Below, one piece after another: positions 7,992-16,813 of a stretch of 64,000 nucleotides of DNA. The stretch is taken from contig CAKNXK010000024.1 of assembly GCA_932182025.1 (NCBI GenBank), forward strand, positions 74,450 to 138,449, written 5' to 3'. The position numbers and the translations under genes are program-made. The notes beneath the pieces are model-generated. The model did not search any database. It worked only from the letters and a program-made list of their open reading frames with translations, and was not told where the DNA came from. Numbering within the stretch: the stretch's first letter is position 1; each line of letters begins with the position of its first letter. Source of the DNA: an uncultured Candidatus Melainabacteria bacterium (lineage in GTDB: Bacteria; Cyanobacteriota; Vampirovibrionia; Gastranaerophilales; Gastranaerophilaceae).

Positions 7992-9218
7992 ATGTTTGAA
8001 GCTTTAGCCGGAAGTATAATGGCTATGAAAGTTCATTTTGCGCAATTAAAACTGCCTTTTGCAAAAAGACAGGATAGAGTTGTTGCAGAAACCATTTACC
8101 AGAACAACATAAACAAAGTTGAAGTTACTGAAAAATATGAAAAAAGCAAAATGCCTGAGTCCGGGTATATGACTGTTGCAGAATATGAAGCTAAGTCAAG
8201 AGCAAAAACAAGAAAAGAAATAGCAGAAGAAGTTAAGCAAGCAGAAGTTCCAAAAGACTCTAATATGGTATATGTTCCTCAAAAAACTTTTAAACTCGTT
8301 AAATACAACGACCCGGTTGGAAGCCCTGAATTAACTTTACCGAGAAAACTTAACTTTGACAGACAAATCAATGCTCAGGGAATAATTTCGGGCGATAAAA
8401 CCATGCTTGTTTATCCTGCCGTTTATTATTATGCACAAACAGACTGCACTTCTTGCGATTTATTCTTAATCAAGCTTGACCCAAAACTCAATGATACCGA
8501 TAAAGCAATGAAAGCTAATATCGTTCAAAGAGAAGAAAAACCGTTAATTTCGACTTCAAAAGATATTGAAACAAAATTTATATTCAGAACCCTTACTCCG
8601 ATTGATTTTTCAAGTGACAACAAAAAACTTGTCGTAAAAGAAAAAGTCGGACACAGGCACGATGGTATTTGGAAAACAGATTTGTGGGTTTATGACTTTG
8701 AAAAACAAGAAGCAAAAAAATTCCCGCAGATAAGAGAAGCAATAATTGATTATTGGGCAAATGCCGGCGGGGTTGATTTTGAAGAAAACCGTTGGGATAT
8801 TTATCCAATGGGATTTGATGCCAATGACGATAACAGAATTATTCTTTGTGCTTATGCTTATACCGGTGATGTACCGAAGTTTTTGGGCACATGGAGTATT
8901 GATGTTGATGGAATAAATTCTAAACTCGAAGATTTAAGCGGTTCAAGCATTCCTGTTTTTGTAATCGGGTTTAGACTGGCAGAAGACTCTGTAAAAGACT
9001 CCTCAGAAGTTGAATTTGAAGCACGTCAGGCTAAAGAACGTGAAAAAGCAGAAGCTAAGCAAGAAAAAGAAGCCAAAAAATTTGATGATAAAATGAAAGA
9101 TTTGGAATACCAACGTAAAATTCAGCAAATGGACATGGAAACTTTACTCAAAATCCAACAACGAAAAAATGAATTAAAAAATATTCCAAAATCAAGTAAC
9201 GGATTAACAGGTAACTAG
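7992..9218 (+). CDS. Unknown protein of the kinase-regulator operon
   Basis: A 408-aa protein I do not recognise. Its ATG starts directly after the stop codon of the response regulator, so it is translationally coupled. It has no signal peptide. The middle (about 95-330) looks like a beta-rich repeated fold with conserved-looking Trp and Asp residues (GIWKTDLWVYDFEK, NRWDIYPMGFDANDDN) and a CTSC pair, in the style of a WD/propeller domain. The C-terminal 70 residues are a charged coiled coil rich in Glu, Lys and Ala. It may be an output or scaffold of the upstream system; that is only inferred from position. Confidence 0.6.
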   Translation: MFEALAGSIMAMKVHFAQLKLPFAKRQDRVVAETIYQNNINKVEVTEKYEKSKMPESGYMTVAEYEAKSRAKTRKEIAEEVKQAEVPKDSNMVYVPQKTFKLVKYNDPVGSPELTLPRKLNFDRQINAQGIISGDKTMLVYPAVYYYAQTDCTSCDLFLIKLDPKLNDTDKAMKANIVQREEKPLISTSKDIETKFIFRTLTPIDFSSDNKKLVVKEKVGHRHDGIWKTDLWVYDFEKQEAKKFPQIREAIIDYWANAGGVDFEENRWDIYPMGFDANDDNRIILCAYAYTGDVPKFLGTWSIDVDGINSKLEDLSGSSIPVFVIGFRLAEDSVKDSSEVEFEARQAKEREKAEAKQEKEAKKFDDKMKDLEYQRKIQQMDMETLLKIQQRKNELKNIPKSSNGLTGN

Positions 9219-9267
9219 CAATTTTTTATCACCAATTGTTTTTATATATAAGAAAGGTGATGTGTAA

Positions 9268-10068
9268 GTGACTATTGGTACAAGTTATTACGTTCCAAGT
9301 ACAAATAATGATGTTGAAAAAGGGTTCCTCTTAGCATCAGCAGCTTCCGGTGCAGTTATGGCAACATTACCTTTGTTTTCCAAACCTTTTATAAACCAGA
9401 TGAAAAGAGAGCATGCTAATAATGAAGAATATAAAGACGCATTTTTAAAATCTTTCAAAAACTCCGGACTTCGTGAAAACGGGGTTACGCTTCAGCATGT
9501 TGGGATGAATTCTATTGCAAAAAAAGATGTTAAAGAGGGCTTAAACGCATTTTATTCACCTGATGCAAGAACAATAAATCTTAATTTTGACAAAGCTTCA
9601 ATTTCAGCGTTTCATGAAGCAGGACATGCGATAAATCATCTTCAAAGCAGGCTTGGAAACTTTCTCCAAAAACTTCGAGCTCCCGGGTATACAGTCGCAG
9701 GTTTAATGGGAACGGTTGCATTGTTTTCAAGAAAAAAACCGGAAGAAAACGACCATGGGTTCTTGGATTTTGTACAAAATAACTGCGGTAAAATCGCATT
9801 TGCGGCAATGTTACCAACCGTTGCAGAGGAAGCAATGGCAAGTCATAAAGGAATTAAACTAGCCCGTGCAGGTGGTTTGGGAGAAGCTGCTATAAAAAAC
9901 CTTAAAAAGTTTTATGGCAAAGCTCTTATGAGTTATGCAGGATACGCAATAGCAACAGGAATTTCTGTCGGGTTAGCGAATAAAATTATGCAGCATTATA
10001 CACGACCGAAAAAAGTTACTCTTCAACAAGAGTTTCCACAAGCTTATTATCCTTATCAAAGATTTTAA
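9268..10068 (+). CDS. Putative membrane zinc metallopeptidase (HEAGH)
   Basis: A 266-aa protein with an HExxH motif (FHEAGHAINHL, His near 116) and a possible third zinc ligand or acidic residue in VAEEAMASHKG. Hydrophobic segments near 20-40, 140-155, 175-190 and 222-240 suggest a membrane protein. The HEAGH form is the one found in M41/M50-like families, but the rest does not let me name a family. GTG start with AAGGTGA upstream. Its last 53 nt overlap the convergent gene at 10016. Function is unknown; activity is inferred from the motif alone. Confidence 0.6.
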   Translation: MTIGTSYYVPSTNNDVEKGFLLASAASGAVMATLPLFSKPFINQMKREHANNEEYKDAFLKSFKNSGLRENGVTLQHVGMNSIAKKDVKEGLNAFYSPDARTINLNFDKASISAFHEAGHAINHLQSRLGNFLQKLRAPGYTVAGLMGTVALFSRKKPEENDHGFLDFVQNNCGKIAFAAMLPTVAEEAMASHKGIKLARAGGLGEAAIKNLKKFYGKALMSYAGYAIATGISVGLANKIMQHYTRPKKVTLQQEFPQAYYPYQRF

Positions 10069-10945
10069 TCTTTGATTTTTGACCATCTTTGTATTCCGGT
10101 AAATAAATGTTCTTCACTTTGTAATCCGCAGAATATAGAGTTTCTTTTTTCTTAACACCGTCTTCAAAATCGCTGACAAGCATAACTGAGTCTTCTTGAG
10201 AATTATAATAAGTAAATCTGGTTAAATCAGTACCGTCATAATTTAGAGAAACATTCTTTACCATTCTACCTTCATTATCATAGAATAAATGCTCTTCTCT
10301 CAAGTTAACATCATTCTCAATGACTTCTTTTCGAAGAGAAATTGTCTTTCCGTCTTTATCGGATTTCTTGTATTTAATTGGCTCATCCTCAGAATAATTC
10401 CAAGTTTCGTTATAAACAATTTCATTATCATCATTATATCTGGTATGACTAAGCGGTAATCCGTTTTTATATTTCCATTTATCGTATATTGAATCTTTGT
10501 CTTCAACTTGAGAATCCAAAATGCTTCCATCTGCTAAAGAAACTTCAATAAAGTTAATATCATGTCTTTTGATTTCACAATCTTCCTCTCCTAAAATCAC
10601 TGTAATCTTATCTGACGAAGAGTTCAAAAAATAAATTCCATTATAAGATGTGTCTAAAAGCATCTCTACTGTTTTACGCACAGGAACAGGCAAATCTGCT
10701 AAATCTGCAATTGCTGATAACGGAATATTTTTATCTGATAAATTATATAAATCTGTTTTTTTAACAGCAGGCTCAATAGGTTTTGGAGCAACCTGCTTTA
10801 CAGGAGGGGGAGGAACCTGCACTTGCTGTACTTCAGGAACTTGCACCGTTTCTTCTTCTTCAGACGTATTCAAAAATAAATAGCCAAAAGTCGATAATAA
10901 AGCAACTCCGCTACAAATCCCAATTACAACTTTTTTGTTAAACAT
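10016..10945 (-). CDS. Membrane-anchored protein with YD/MORN-like repeats
   Basis: About 309 aa. One N-terminal membrane segment (VVIGICSGVALLSTFGYLFL) is followed by a Pro/Val-rich linker (PEVQQVQVPPPPVKQVAPKP) that could span the envelope. The C-terminal 200 residues have repeated tyrosine-aspartate strands (YNDDNEIVYNETWNY, FYDNEGRMVKNVSLNYDG, YYNSQED) like YwqK or MORN-type repeats. ATG at 10943-10945 is preferred because GAGG precedes it. It ends inside the 3' end of the convergent gene at 9268-10068. Function unknown. Confidence 0.6.
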   Translation of the reverse strand: MFNKKVVIGICSGVALLSTFGYLFLNTSEEEETVQVPEVQQVQVPPPPVKQVAPKPIEPAVKKTDLYNLSDKNIPLSAIADLADLPVPVRKTVEMLLDTSYNGIYFLNSSSDKITVILGEEDCEIKRHDINFIEVSLADGSILDSQVEDKDSIYDKWKYKNGLPLSHTRYNDDNEIVYNETWNYSEDEPIKYKKSDKDGKTISLRKEVIENDVNLREEHLFYDNEGRMVKNVSLNYDGTDLTRFTYYNSQEDSVMLVSDFEDGVKKKETLYSADYKVKNIYLPEYKDGQKSKIKIFDKDNKLVETLVEE

Positions 10946-11006
10946 TTTTCCAACCTCATCTACCATTATTATAGAGTTTTTTTAATTTAAATCAATCTTT
11001 TTTTTG

Positions 11007-11021
11007 TGATAAAATTATTGC
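11007..11021 (+). promoter_or_regulatory. Extended -10 promoter for leaderless nanE
   Basis: TGaTAAAAT (11007-11015), then exactly 6 nt to the ATG at 11022. No Shine-Dalgarno site is present. Confidence 0.55.
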
Positions 11022-11696
11022 ATGACTATCATTGAAGATTTGAAGGGGAAAATTATTGTTTCATCTCAGGCTATGCCTGATGAGCCATTCTATGACGAAA
11101 AATGCATGACGGCAATGATGCAATCAGTCGTCAACGGCGGCGCAGGCGGACTTCGTGTTGCAGGCGCAAGAGATGTTAGAAACGCTAAAAAATTCAAACT
11201 TCCTGTTATTGGATTAACCAAGCCCGACAAACTTCCTGAAAATTGGAAAAGTGTAGTTTATATTACACCAACTCTTAAAGAAGTTCACGAGCTTATTGAA
11301 GCAAATGCTGATATTATTGCTTTTGACGGAACTCAAAGACCGCGCCCAAATTGTACTCTTAAAGATATTATAAATGAAATTCATAACTTCAAGAAGCTTG
11401 CAATGGCTGATATCTCAACTCTTGAAGAAGGGGTAAATGCAGAAAAATTAGGTGCTGATATCATCTCTACCACATTGGCGGGATACACAGATGAATCAGG
11501 AATCGCAGGAGAAACTCCGGATTTTGAATTATTGGAACAACTAGTTAAAACAATTAAAAAACCTGTAATTTTAGAAGGCAGAATCTGGACAAGAGAAGAT
11601 GTTCAAAAAGGATTTGAGCTTGGCGCACATTGTGTTGTTATCGGTTCTGCAATCACCAGACCACAGTTAATTGTTAAAAGATTTTTGGGAGCATAA
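11022..11696 (+). CDS. nanE: N-acetylmannosamine-6-phosphate 2-epimerase
   Basis: A 224-aa TIM-barrel protein matching NanE: KGKIIVSSQAMPDEPFYD at the start, GGAGGLRVAG, the PVIGLTKPD strand, ADIIAFDGTQRPRP and a C-terminal phosphate site (GAHCVVIGSAITRP). It converts ManNAc-6-phosphate to GlcNAc-6-phosphate in sialic-acid use. The kinase gene nanK begins 2 nt after its stop. The neuraminate lyase gene is not in the window. It appears to be transcribed from an extended -10 promoter directly at its ATG. Confidence 0.93.
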   Translation: MTIIEDLKGKIIVSSQAMPDEPFYDEKCMTAMMQSVVNGGAGGLRVAGARDVRNAKKFKLPVIGLTKPDKLPENWKSVVYITPTLKEVHELIEANADIIAFDGTQRPRPNCTLKDIINEIHNFKKLAMADISTLEEGVNAEKLGADIISTTLAGYTDESGIAGETPDFELLEQLVKTIKKPVILEGRIWTREDVQKGFELGAHCVVIGSAITRPQLIVKRFLGA

Positions 11697-11697
11697 A

Positions 11698-12570
11698 ATG
11701 AAAGCACTGGCATTTGATATCGGCGGGACAAAAATATATTCAACTATTATTGATGAAAACGGTAAAATCATCAGTGAAATTGACAAGTTTTCAACCCCAA
11801 AATCTTTAGACGAGATTAAAAATGTGCTTCGTTCTCAAATCGAAAAACATGAAAACGAAGTTGATATTATCGCAATTGCAACAGCAGGCGCTGTGAATAA
11901 TGCAAATACAGGCGTAATCGGTTCAACAGGAAACCTTCCCAACGGCTATAACACAATAGATTTCCCATCATTAAGCAAAAAACGTGTTTTCTTAGAAAAC
12001 GATGCAAACTCAGCAGCTTGGGCTGAATACAAAATCGGCTCTTCAAAAGGAACATCCGCTTCTGTTCTTTTAACCCTTGGAACAGGTGTTGGCGGAGGAA
12101 TAATTATTAATAACAACCTGCTCAAAGGTAAATCAGGCGCAGCAGGTGAAATGCATTTCAAAATGTATCCCGACAAACGCAGAAAATGTACTTGCGGAGG
12201 CTGGGACTGTTTTGAAATCTACGCTTCAGGCACTGCACTCAAAATTGATGCGGAAGAAATGCTAAACGACAAAAATGTTACAACCTACGACGTCATTGAA
12301 GGTGTAAAAAACGGCGAAAAGAAGATGATTGATGTCCTAAATCGTTGGCAAGATGATATCACAACAGGAATCAAAGGACTTGCTGATATTTTTGACCCTG
12401 ATTGTGTTGTACTTTCAGGTTCAATGGCACAATTCGTTGACGTCAAAAAAGTTGAAGAAGAAGTCAACTCTGATATAGTAACACCACCAACATCAATCAG
12501 ACTTGCAACTGCCGGTAACTATGCAGGTATGATTGGTGCAGCACTTTTAGCCATGGAAAGAGGTCTATAA
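11698..12570 (+). CDS. nanK: ROK-family sugar kinase, probable N-acetylmannosamine kinase
   Basis: About 290 aa. ROK features: N-terminal phosphate loop (ALAFDIGGTKIYSTI), ENDANSAAWAEY, the GTGVGGGIIINN loop and the zinc-binding cluster CTCGGWDCFE. Pairing with nanE points to phosphorylation of ManNAc, giving the NanE substrate; glucokinase or another hexosamine specificity is possible. ATG at 11698 is chosen over an upstream in-frame TTG that would overlap nanE. Confidence 0.85.
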   Translation: MKALAFDIGGTKIYSTIIDENGKIISEIDKFSTPKSLDEIKNVLRSQIEKHENEVDIIAIATAGAVNNANTGVIGSTGNLPNGYNTIDFPSLSKKRVFLENDANSAAWAEYKIGSSKGTSASVLLTLGTGVGGGIIINNNLLKGKSGAAGEMHFKMYPDKRRKCTCGGWDCFEIYASGTALKIDAEEMLNDKNVTTYDVIEGVKNGEKKMIDVLNRWQDDITTGIKGLADIFDPDCVVLSGSMAQFVDVKKVEEEVNSDIVTPPTSIRLATAGNYAGMIGAALLAMERGL

Positions 12571-12571
12571 A

Positions 12572-12787
12572 ATGGGAAAAGCTAAACGCAGAAGCCTAAA
12601 ACAAGGTATCAACGACCGTTTCCAATATATGACAAGAGAATCTGCTCTTGATTTTGTTATAAAAAATATTAATAACAAAAATGAAGTTATCGATACAGTT
12701 ACTCTTTTTAACTTTTCAGCAGAAGAAATGCTTGAAGCAGGTGCTGAATATGAAGATGTGCTTGCTTTTGGCGGGTTAGTAAGCTAA
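12572..12787 (+). CDS. Small unknown protein downstream of nanK
   Basis: A 71-aa protein whose ATG is 1 nt after the nanK stop, so it is part of the nan operon. It is basic at the N-terminus (MGKAKRRSLKQG) and acidic toward the end. No recognisable domain. The spacing and the sustained reading frame argue that it is real. Confidence 0.6.
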   Translation: MGKAKRRSLKQGINDRFQYMTRESALDFVIKNINNKNEVIDTVTLFNFSAEEMLEAGAEYEDVLAFGGLVS

Positions 12788-12798
12788 ACATTATAATA

Positions 12799-13053
12799 TT
12801 AATCTTTATTATTCTTTTTATCGTCAAAAGATTTGCCAATTAAAGCACCTTGCATCGCACCGCCTGCACCCAGGGAAGTAATGACAATCGGCCATGTTTT
12901 AATCTTAGTCCAATCTACAGGGCAGGTTGCAATCATTGCACCACTCATAAGAAGTCCGGTAATCCCGCCTACAACACATCCCACTCTTTTTCCTTTACCC
13001 TTGAATTCAGTGGTTTTATAAACTTGTTGATTATTGATTGCTGAAACACGCAT
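12799..13053 (-). CDS. Small membrane protein with N-terminal Phe-Lys-Gly signature
   Basis: An 84-aa protein. Its N-terminus (MRVSAINNQQ, then TEFKGKGKR) matches the start of the AAA+ gene at 56243 (MRVQAINNN) and carries the FKG signature seen in several proteins here. Two glycine-rich hydrophobic segments follow (VGCVVGGITGLLMSGAMIA and PIVITSLGAGGAMQGALIG), like a glycine-zipper hairpin. AAGGAG precedes the ATG. Function unknown. Confidence 0.6.
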   Translation of the reverse strand: MRVSAINNQQVYKTTEFKGKGKRVGCVVGGITGLLMSGAMIATCPVDWTKIKTWPIVITSLGAGGAMQGALIGKSFDDKKNNKD

Positions 13054-13105
13054 ACTTTTCTCCTTTTTTATAATAAAACCCCTGAAAAAATTATTTGCAA
13101 TAAAA

Positions 13106-13428
13106 TTATTCCATCAAATCCCTTAATATTTTATAAACCAATTCCAACATTGCACTATTTCCCTTTATTGCTTCAATATAGTGATTTATTCTTTCAAGTA
13201 GTTCTTCATCTGTTTTTATATGGTCATTTGCAAAAAGCTCTTGAGTAGATGTATTGAGTGATTTAATGATTTTTTCCAAGGTCTCGGGTTTGGAAAAAGT
13301 TATACCGTGTTCAATATTGCTATAATTTCTTGGAGTTATTTCAATCAATTCAGCAAACTGCTCTTGTGTTAAACCGTGTCGTTTTCTTAGGCTTTTAATC
13401 TTTTCGCCAAACTCTTTTTTATATTCAT
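13106..13428 (-). CDS. XRE-family regulator split by a -1 frameshift at a slippery heptamer
   Basis: The reading frame with a good start (ATG 13426-13428, GAGGA upstream) runs only 13 codons. The helix-turn-helix and tail (…KSLRKRHGLTQEQFAELIE… to the stop at 13106) lie in the -1 frame and have no ATG or GTG start. The change of frame falls exactly on A_AAA_AAG (13415-13421 region), the classical bacterial -1 slippery site. Slippage gives MNIKKEFGEKIKSLRKR, which lines up along its full length with the intact regulator at 16814-17137. It is therefore either a regulator made by programmed frameshifting or a gene broken by loss of one A. A TTG at 13348 would give only a truncated protein. Confidence 0.65.
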
Positions 13429-13448
13429 TCTAATCCTCGGAATTATAA

Positions 13449-14037
13449 CTTAGATTTAAACAAGCTCAGACAGACGGTATTGTTACACATAACGAATGGA
13501 GTACTTTTTCAAAAGAATTGTTTGCGATGAAGAAGGATTTAGCTTAACAAAAACAGCAACAACAGTTGCTATGGAACTTGGTTTGGCAGCTTTGGCATCC
13601 GGCTGTAGTGGCAGTCGGTGCCGTAATGAGTGGTTCTATGGTTATTAATGGCGGTAAAATTTAATAGAGGGAACAAAAGAATACTATAATGCTACAACTC
13701 ATGAAAAAGCTCAAGCCAGAGCAAATACTACACAGATGAAAGAAACTAAAACCGTCTACACAAAGGCTGATGGCACAACAATAACTCGAGAAGTTATAAC
13801 AGATAGAGCGACAGGTAATAACAAAACTATCACAACAACAGTTAAAAACGGTAAAACATCAGTAGTAGAAACAACTCATCTTGAAAACGGATTAACTAAA
13901 TCTGTACACAAGGGAGTTGATGACAGACTAAATAAAGTTGAATATCATGACAGATATGGCAACCCTGTAAAAACGACATTTGAAGATCCAAGACTTATAG
14001 GGTCTGAACTGTTTAGGCAAGAAAAAAAGGTCGAGCT
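13449..14037 (+). pseudogene. Decayed gene: EF-hand-like piece, Gly/Ala membrane piece, repeat tail
   Basis: Three overlapping pieces in different frames read as one old protein. First a 30-codon piece with an EF-hand-like loop (AQTDGIVTHNEWSTFSKELF) ends at a stop near 13545. Next comes a hydrophobic Gly/Ala run (VAMELGLAALAS, then after a shift AVVAVGAVMSGSMVI). Last is a Thr-rich tail (TVYTKADGTTITREVITD) open from about 13668, whose frame runs on through the terminator at 14018 into the antisense of ppdK. At least two frameshifts and two stops. The combination of EF-hand and glycine-rich hydrophobic segment recalls the intact 1229-aa protein at 24303. Confidence 0.6.
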
Positions 14038-14055
14038 AAAGCCCGACCTTTTTTC
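14021..14055 (-). terminator. Terminator downstream of ppdK
   Basis: Hairpin AAAAAAGGTCGAGCT/AAGCCCGACCTTTTTT (GGTCG..CGACC-type arms) flanked by A and T runs, 19 nt past the ppdK stop. It can work in both directions. Confidence 0.7.
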
Positions 14056-14073
14056 TTATTTTTATATTTACCC

Positions 14074-16722
14074 CTACTTTCCTTCAACAACTGCTTGCGC
14101 TGCTGCAAGTTTAGCTTGAGGAATTCTGAATGGTGAGCAAGAAGTGTAGTTCAAGCCAATTCTGTGACAGAATTTAACTGAATCAGGATCTCCGCCATGT
14201 TCGCCGCAAACACCGCCAACTAATGAAGGATTTACTTTCTTACCTAATGTCATTGACATTTCAACAAGCTTACCAACACCTTTTTGGTCTAATGTTTCAA
14301 ACGGGTTAGATGGAAGGATTTTTTGTTCAACATATCTGTTTAAGAATTTACCTTCTGCATCGTCTCTTGAGTAACCGAATGTCATCTGAGTCAAGTCGTT
14401 TGTACCGAATGAGAAGAATTCAGCGTATTCAGCAACTTCATCAGCTGTAAGTGCTGCACGAGGAATTTCAATCATAGTACCAAATTTGTACTCAACTTTG
14501 ATACCTTTTTCAGCCATAACAAGTTCAGCAACTTTTTCTAAAATTTCTTTAGCTACCTTTAACTCGTTAACGTGACCGATAAGAGGAATCATAACCCAAG
14601 GTTTAACATCAATGCCTTCTTTTTTAACATCACAAGCTGCTTCGAAGATTGCTCTTACTTGCATTTCGTTGATTTCAGGGTAAGTTAAACCTAAACGGCA
14701 TCCTCTTAGACCCATCATAGGGTTAGATTCTGACAAACCTTCAACGATATGAAGCATTTCTTCTTTTTCTTTAGCATCTTTATTAAGAGCTTTTAAAGTT
14801 GCAACTTCTTTAATCAATTCTTCTTTTGAAGGTAAGAATTCATGAAGAGGTGGATCTAAAAGTCTAACTGTCATTGGTTTTTCACCGATAGCTTTGAACA
14901 TTGCATAGAAATCTGAATACTGCATAGGAAGAAGCTTATCTAATGCTTCTCTTCTTGCTTCAACAGTTCCTGCAATAATCATTTTTTGTACCCAAGGAAG
15001 TCTGTCAGGGTCCATAAACATGTGCTCAGTTCTGCAAAGACCAACACCTTCTGCACCAAATTTCAAAGCGTTTTCGATGTCTTTTGGAGTATCAGCGTTT
15101 GCTTCTACTTTAAGTTGTTTAATCTGGTCAACCCAAGAGAAGAACTTGTTCCAGTTATCATCGATTTGAGCTTCAACCAATTTAACAGCGCCTTCCATAA
15201 CGATACCTTTACCGCCGTCTAACGAGATAATATCGTCTTTGTGGTAAACTTTACCGTCAAAACCTGTTAATGTTTCGTTAGCAAGGTCGATTTTCATATC
15301 TTCACAACCTGAAACACAAGGTTTACCCATACCTTTAGCAACAACTGCTGCGTGAGAAGTTGCGCCGCCACGAAGAGTAAGAACACCTTGAGAAACAGCC
15401 ATACCGTGAATATCATCAGGACAAGTTTCTACACGAACAAGTATAACTTTTTCTCCTGCTTCGCCGCGTCTTGCTGCTTCTTCTGTATCGAATACGATTT
15501 TACCAACAGCCGCACCCGGAGAAGCGTTTACACCTTGTGCAATTTTGTGAGCTTCTGCTAATGCTTTTGAATCAAAGCAAGGAAGCAAGATTTGGTTAAC
15601 TGAATAAGGATCAACCAATTGGATTGCTCTTTCTTTTGTAATAATACCTTCTTCACACATTTCAACAGCAATTCTTACAGCAGCAGCTGCAGTTCTTTTA
15701 CCGTTACGTGTTTGAAGAATGTATAATTTACCTTTTTCAATAGTGAATTCCATATCTTGAACATCTTTGTAGCCAAGTTCAAGTTTTTTAGCAATATCAA
15801 CATATTGTTTGTACAAGTCAGGCATTTCAGTTTCCAATTCAGCAATAGGTTTTGGAGTTCTGATACCAGCAACAACGTCTTCACCTTGAGCATTTGTCAA
15901 GTATTCACCATAGAATTTGTTTTCACCTGTAGCAGGGTTACGAGTAAATGAAACACCTGTAGCACAATCGTCACCCATGTTACCGAATACCATTGATTGA
16001 ACGTTAACCGCTGTACCGAAGTTGTGATCAATTTTGTTCATGTTTCTGTAAGCTACTGCACGAGGGATATTCCAAGAACGGAATACAGCTTCAATAGCTT
16101 CTTGAAGTTGAACGTAAGGGTCTTGAGGAAATTCTTTTCCTGTAACTTCTTTAATTAAGTTTTTGTAAACAGGGATAAGAGATTTCAAACCTTCTGCTGA
16201 AATTTCTGTATCTTGTTTAACACCTTCACGTTCTTTAACTTTTTCTAATTCAGACTCAAAATATTTTTGTCTATCCATTTCCCAGGCAACAGAGCCGAAC
16301 ATTGTTAAAAATCTTCTGTATGAGTCATAGCAGAAACGTGGATTATTAGTTAATTTAATCATCGCTTCAACTGTCTGGTCATTCAAACCTAAGTTAAGAA
16401 TTGTTTCCATCATACCAGGCATTGAAACTCTTGCACCTGAACGAACAGAAACTAAAAGCGGATTTTCAGCATCGCCGAATTTTTGTCCTTTTTGTTCTTC
16501 AACATCTTTTAATGCCGCTTTTACTTCATCCATTAAGCCTTCAGGCATTTTATTACCGTTATTGATATAATCCATACAAGTTTCAGTTGTGATAGTCAAT
16601 CCTGGCGGCACCGGCAAACCTAAATTAGTCATTTCAGCAAGGTTTGCACCTTTTCCACCTAAAAGGTTGCGCATATCAGCGTTTCCTTCACGGAACAGCC
16701 ATACTCTCTTATTTTGAGTCAT
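14074..16722 (-). CDS. ppdK: Pyruvate, phosphate dikinase
   Basis: An 882-aa protein of full family length. The N-terminal ATP-grasp domain begins NKRVWLFREGNADMRNLLGGKGANLAEMT; the phospho-histidine domain has LRGGATSHAAVVAKGMGKPC; the C-terminal barrel ends with GGVCGEHGGDP, the Cys/His active-site loop. It interconverts PEP, AMP and PPi with pyruvate, ATP and Pi, and in anaerobes often serves as PPi-linked glycolytic pyruvate kinase. AAGGAGA precedes the ATG. It is transcribed alone. Codon use is more restricted than in neighbours, as expected for a highly expressed gene. Confidence 0.97.
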   Translation of the reverse strand: MTQNKRVWLFREGNADMRNLLGGKGANLAEMTNLGLPVPPGLTITTETCMDYINNGNKMPEGLMDEVKAALKDVEEQKGQKFGDAENPLLVSVRSGARVSMPGMMETILNLGLNDQTVEAMIKLTNNPRFCYDSYRRFLTMFGSVAWEMDRQKYFESELEKVKEREGVKQDTEISAEGLKSLIPVYKNLIKEVTGKEFPQDPYVQLQEAIEAVFRSWNIPRAVAYRNMNKIDHNFGTAVNVQSMVFGNMGDDCATGVSFTRNPATGENKFYGEYLTNAQGEDVVAGIRTPKPIAELETEMPDLYKQYVDIAKKLELGYKDVQDMEFTIEKGKLYILQTRNGKRTAAAAVRIAVEMCEEGIITKERAIQLVDPYSVNQILLPCFDSKALAEAHKIAQGVNASPGAAVGKIVFDTEEAARRGEAGEKVILVRVETCPDDIHGMAVSQGVLTLRGGATSHAAVVAKGMGKPCVSGCEDMKIDLANETLTGFDGKVYHKDDIISLDGGKGIVMEGAVKLVEAQIDDNWNKFFSWVDQIKQLKVEANADTPKDIENALKFGAEGVGLCRTEHMFMDPDRLPWVQKMIIAGTVEARREALDKLLPMQYSDFYAMFKAIGEKPMTVRLLDPPLHEFLPSKEELIKEVATLKALNKDAKEKEEMLHIVEGLSESNPMMGLRGCRLGLTYPEINEMQVRAIFEAACDVKKEGIDVKPWVMIPLIGHVNELKVAKEILEKVAELVMAEKGIKVEYKFGTMIEIPRAALTADEVAEYAEFFSFGTNDLTQMTFGYSRDDAEGKFLNRYVEQKILPSNPFETLDQKGVGKLVEMSMTLGKKVNPSLVGGVCGEHGGDPDSVKFCHRIGLNYTSCSPFRIPQAKLAAAQAVVEGK

Positions 16723-16813
16723 TGGTTTCTCCTTTTCTTACAAATACTATACTAGAATAATTAATTCCTTTATGGAGAGATTTTATCATGAACAAGATTA
16801 ATTTTAAAGAAAT

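Noticed and set aside
10650..10883. A plus-strand frame rich in Gly, Thr and Cys
   Set aside because: It is the antisense of the Pro/Val-rich linker of the gene at 10016; composition and lack of a ribosome-binding site mark it as a shadow.
13736..14119. A free-standing 127-aa gene
   Set aside because: Its frame is open well upstream of the ATG, runs through the ppdK terminator and ends antisense to ppdK, so it is treated as part of the decayed locus at 13449-14037.
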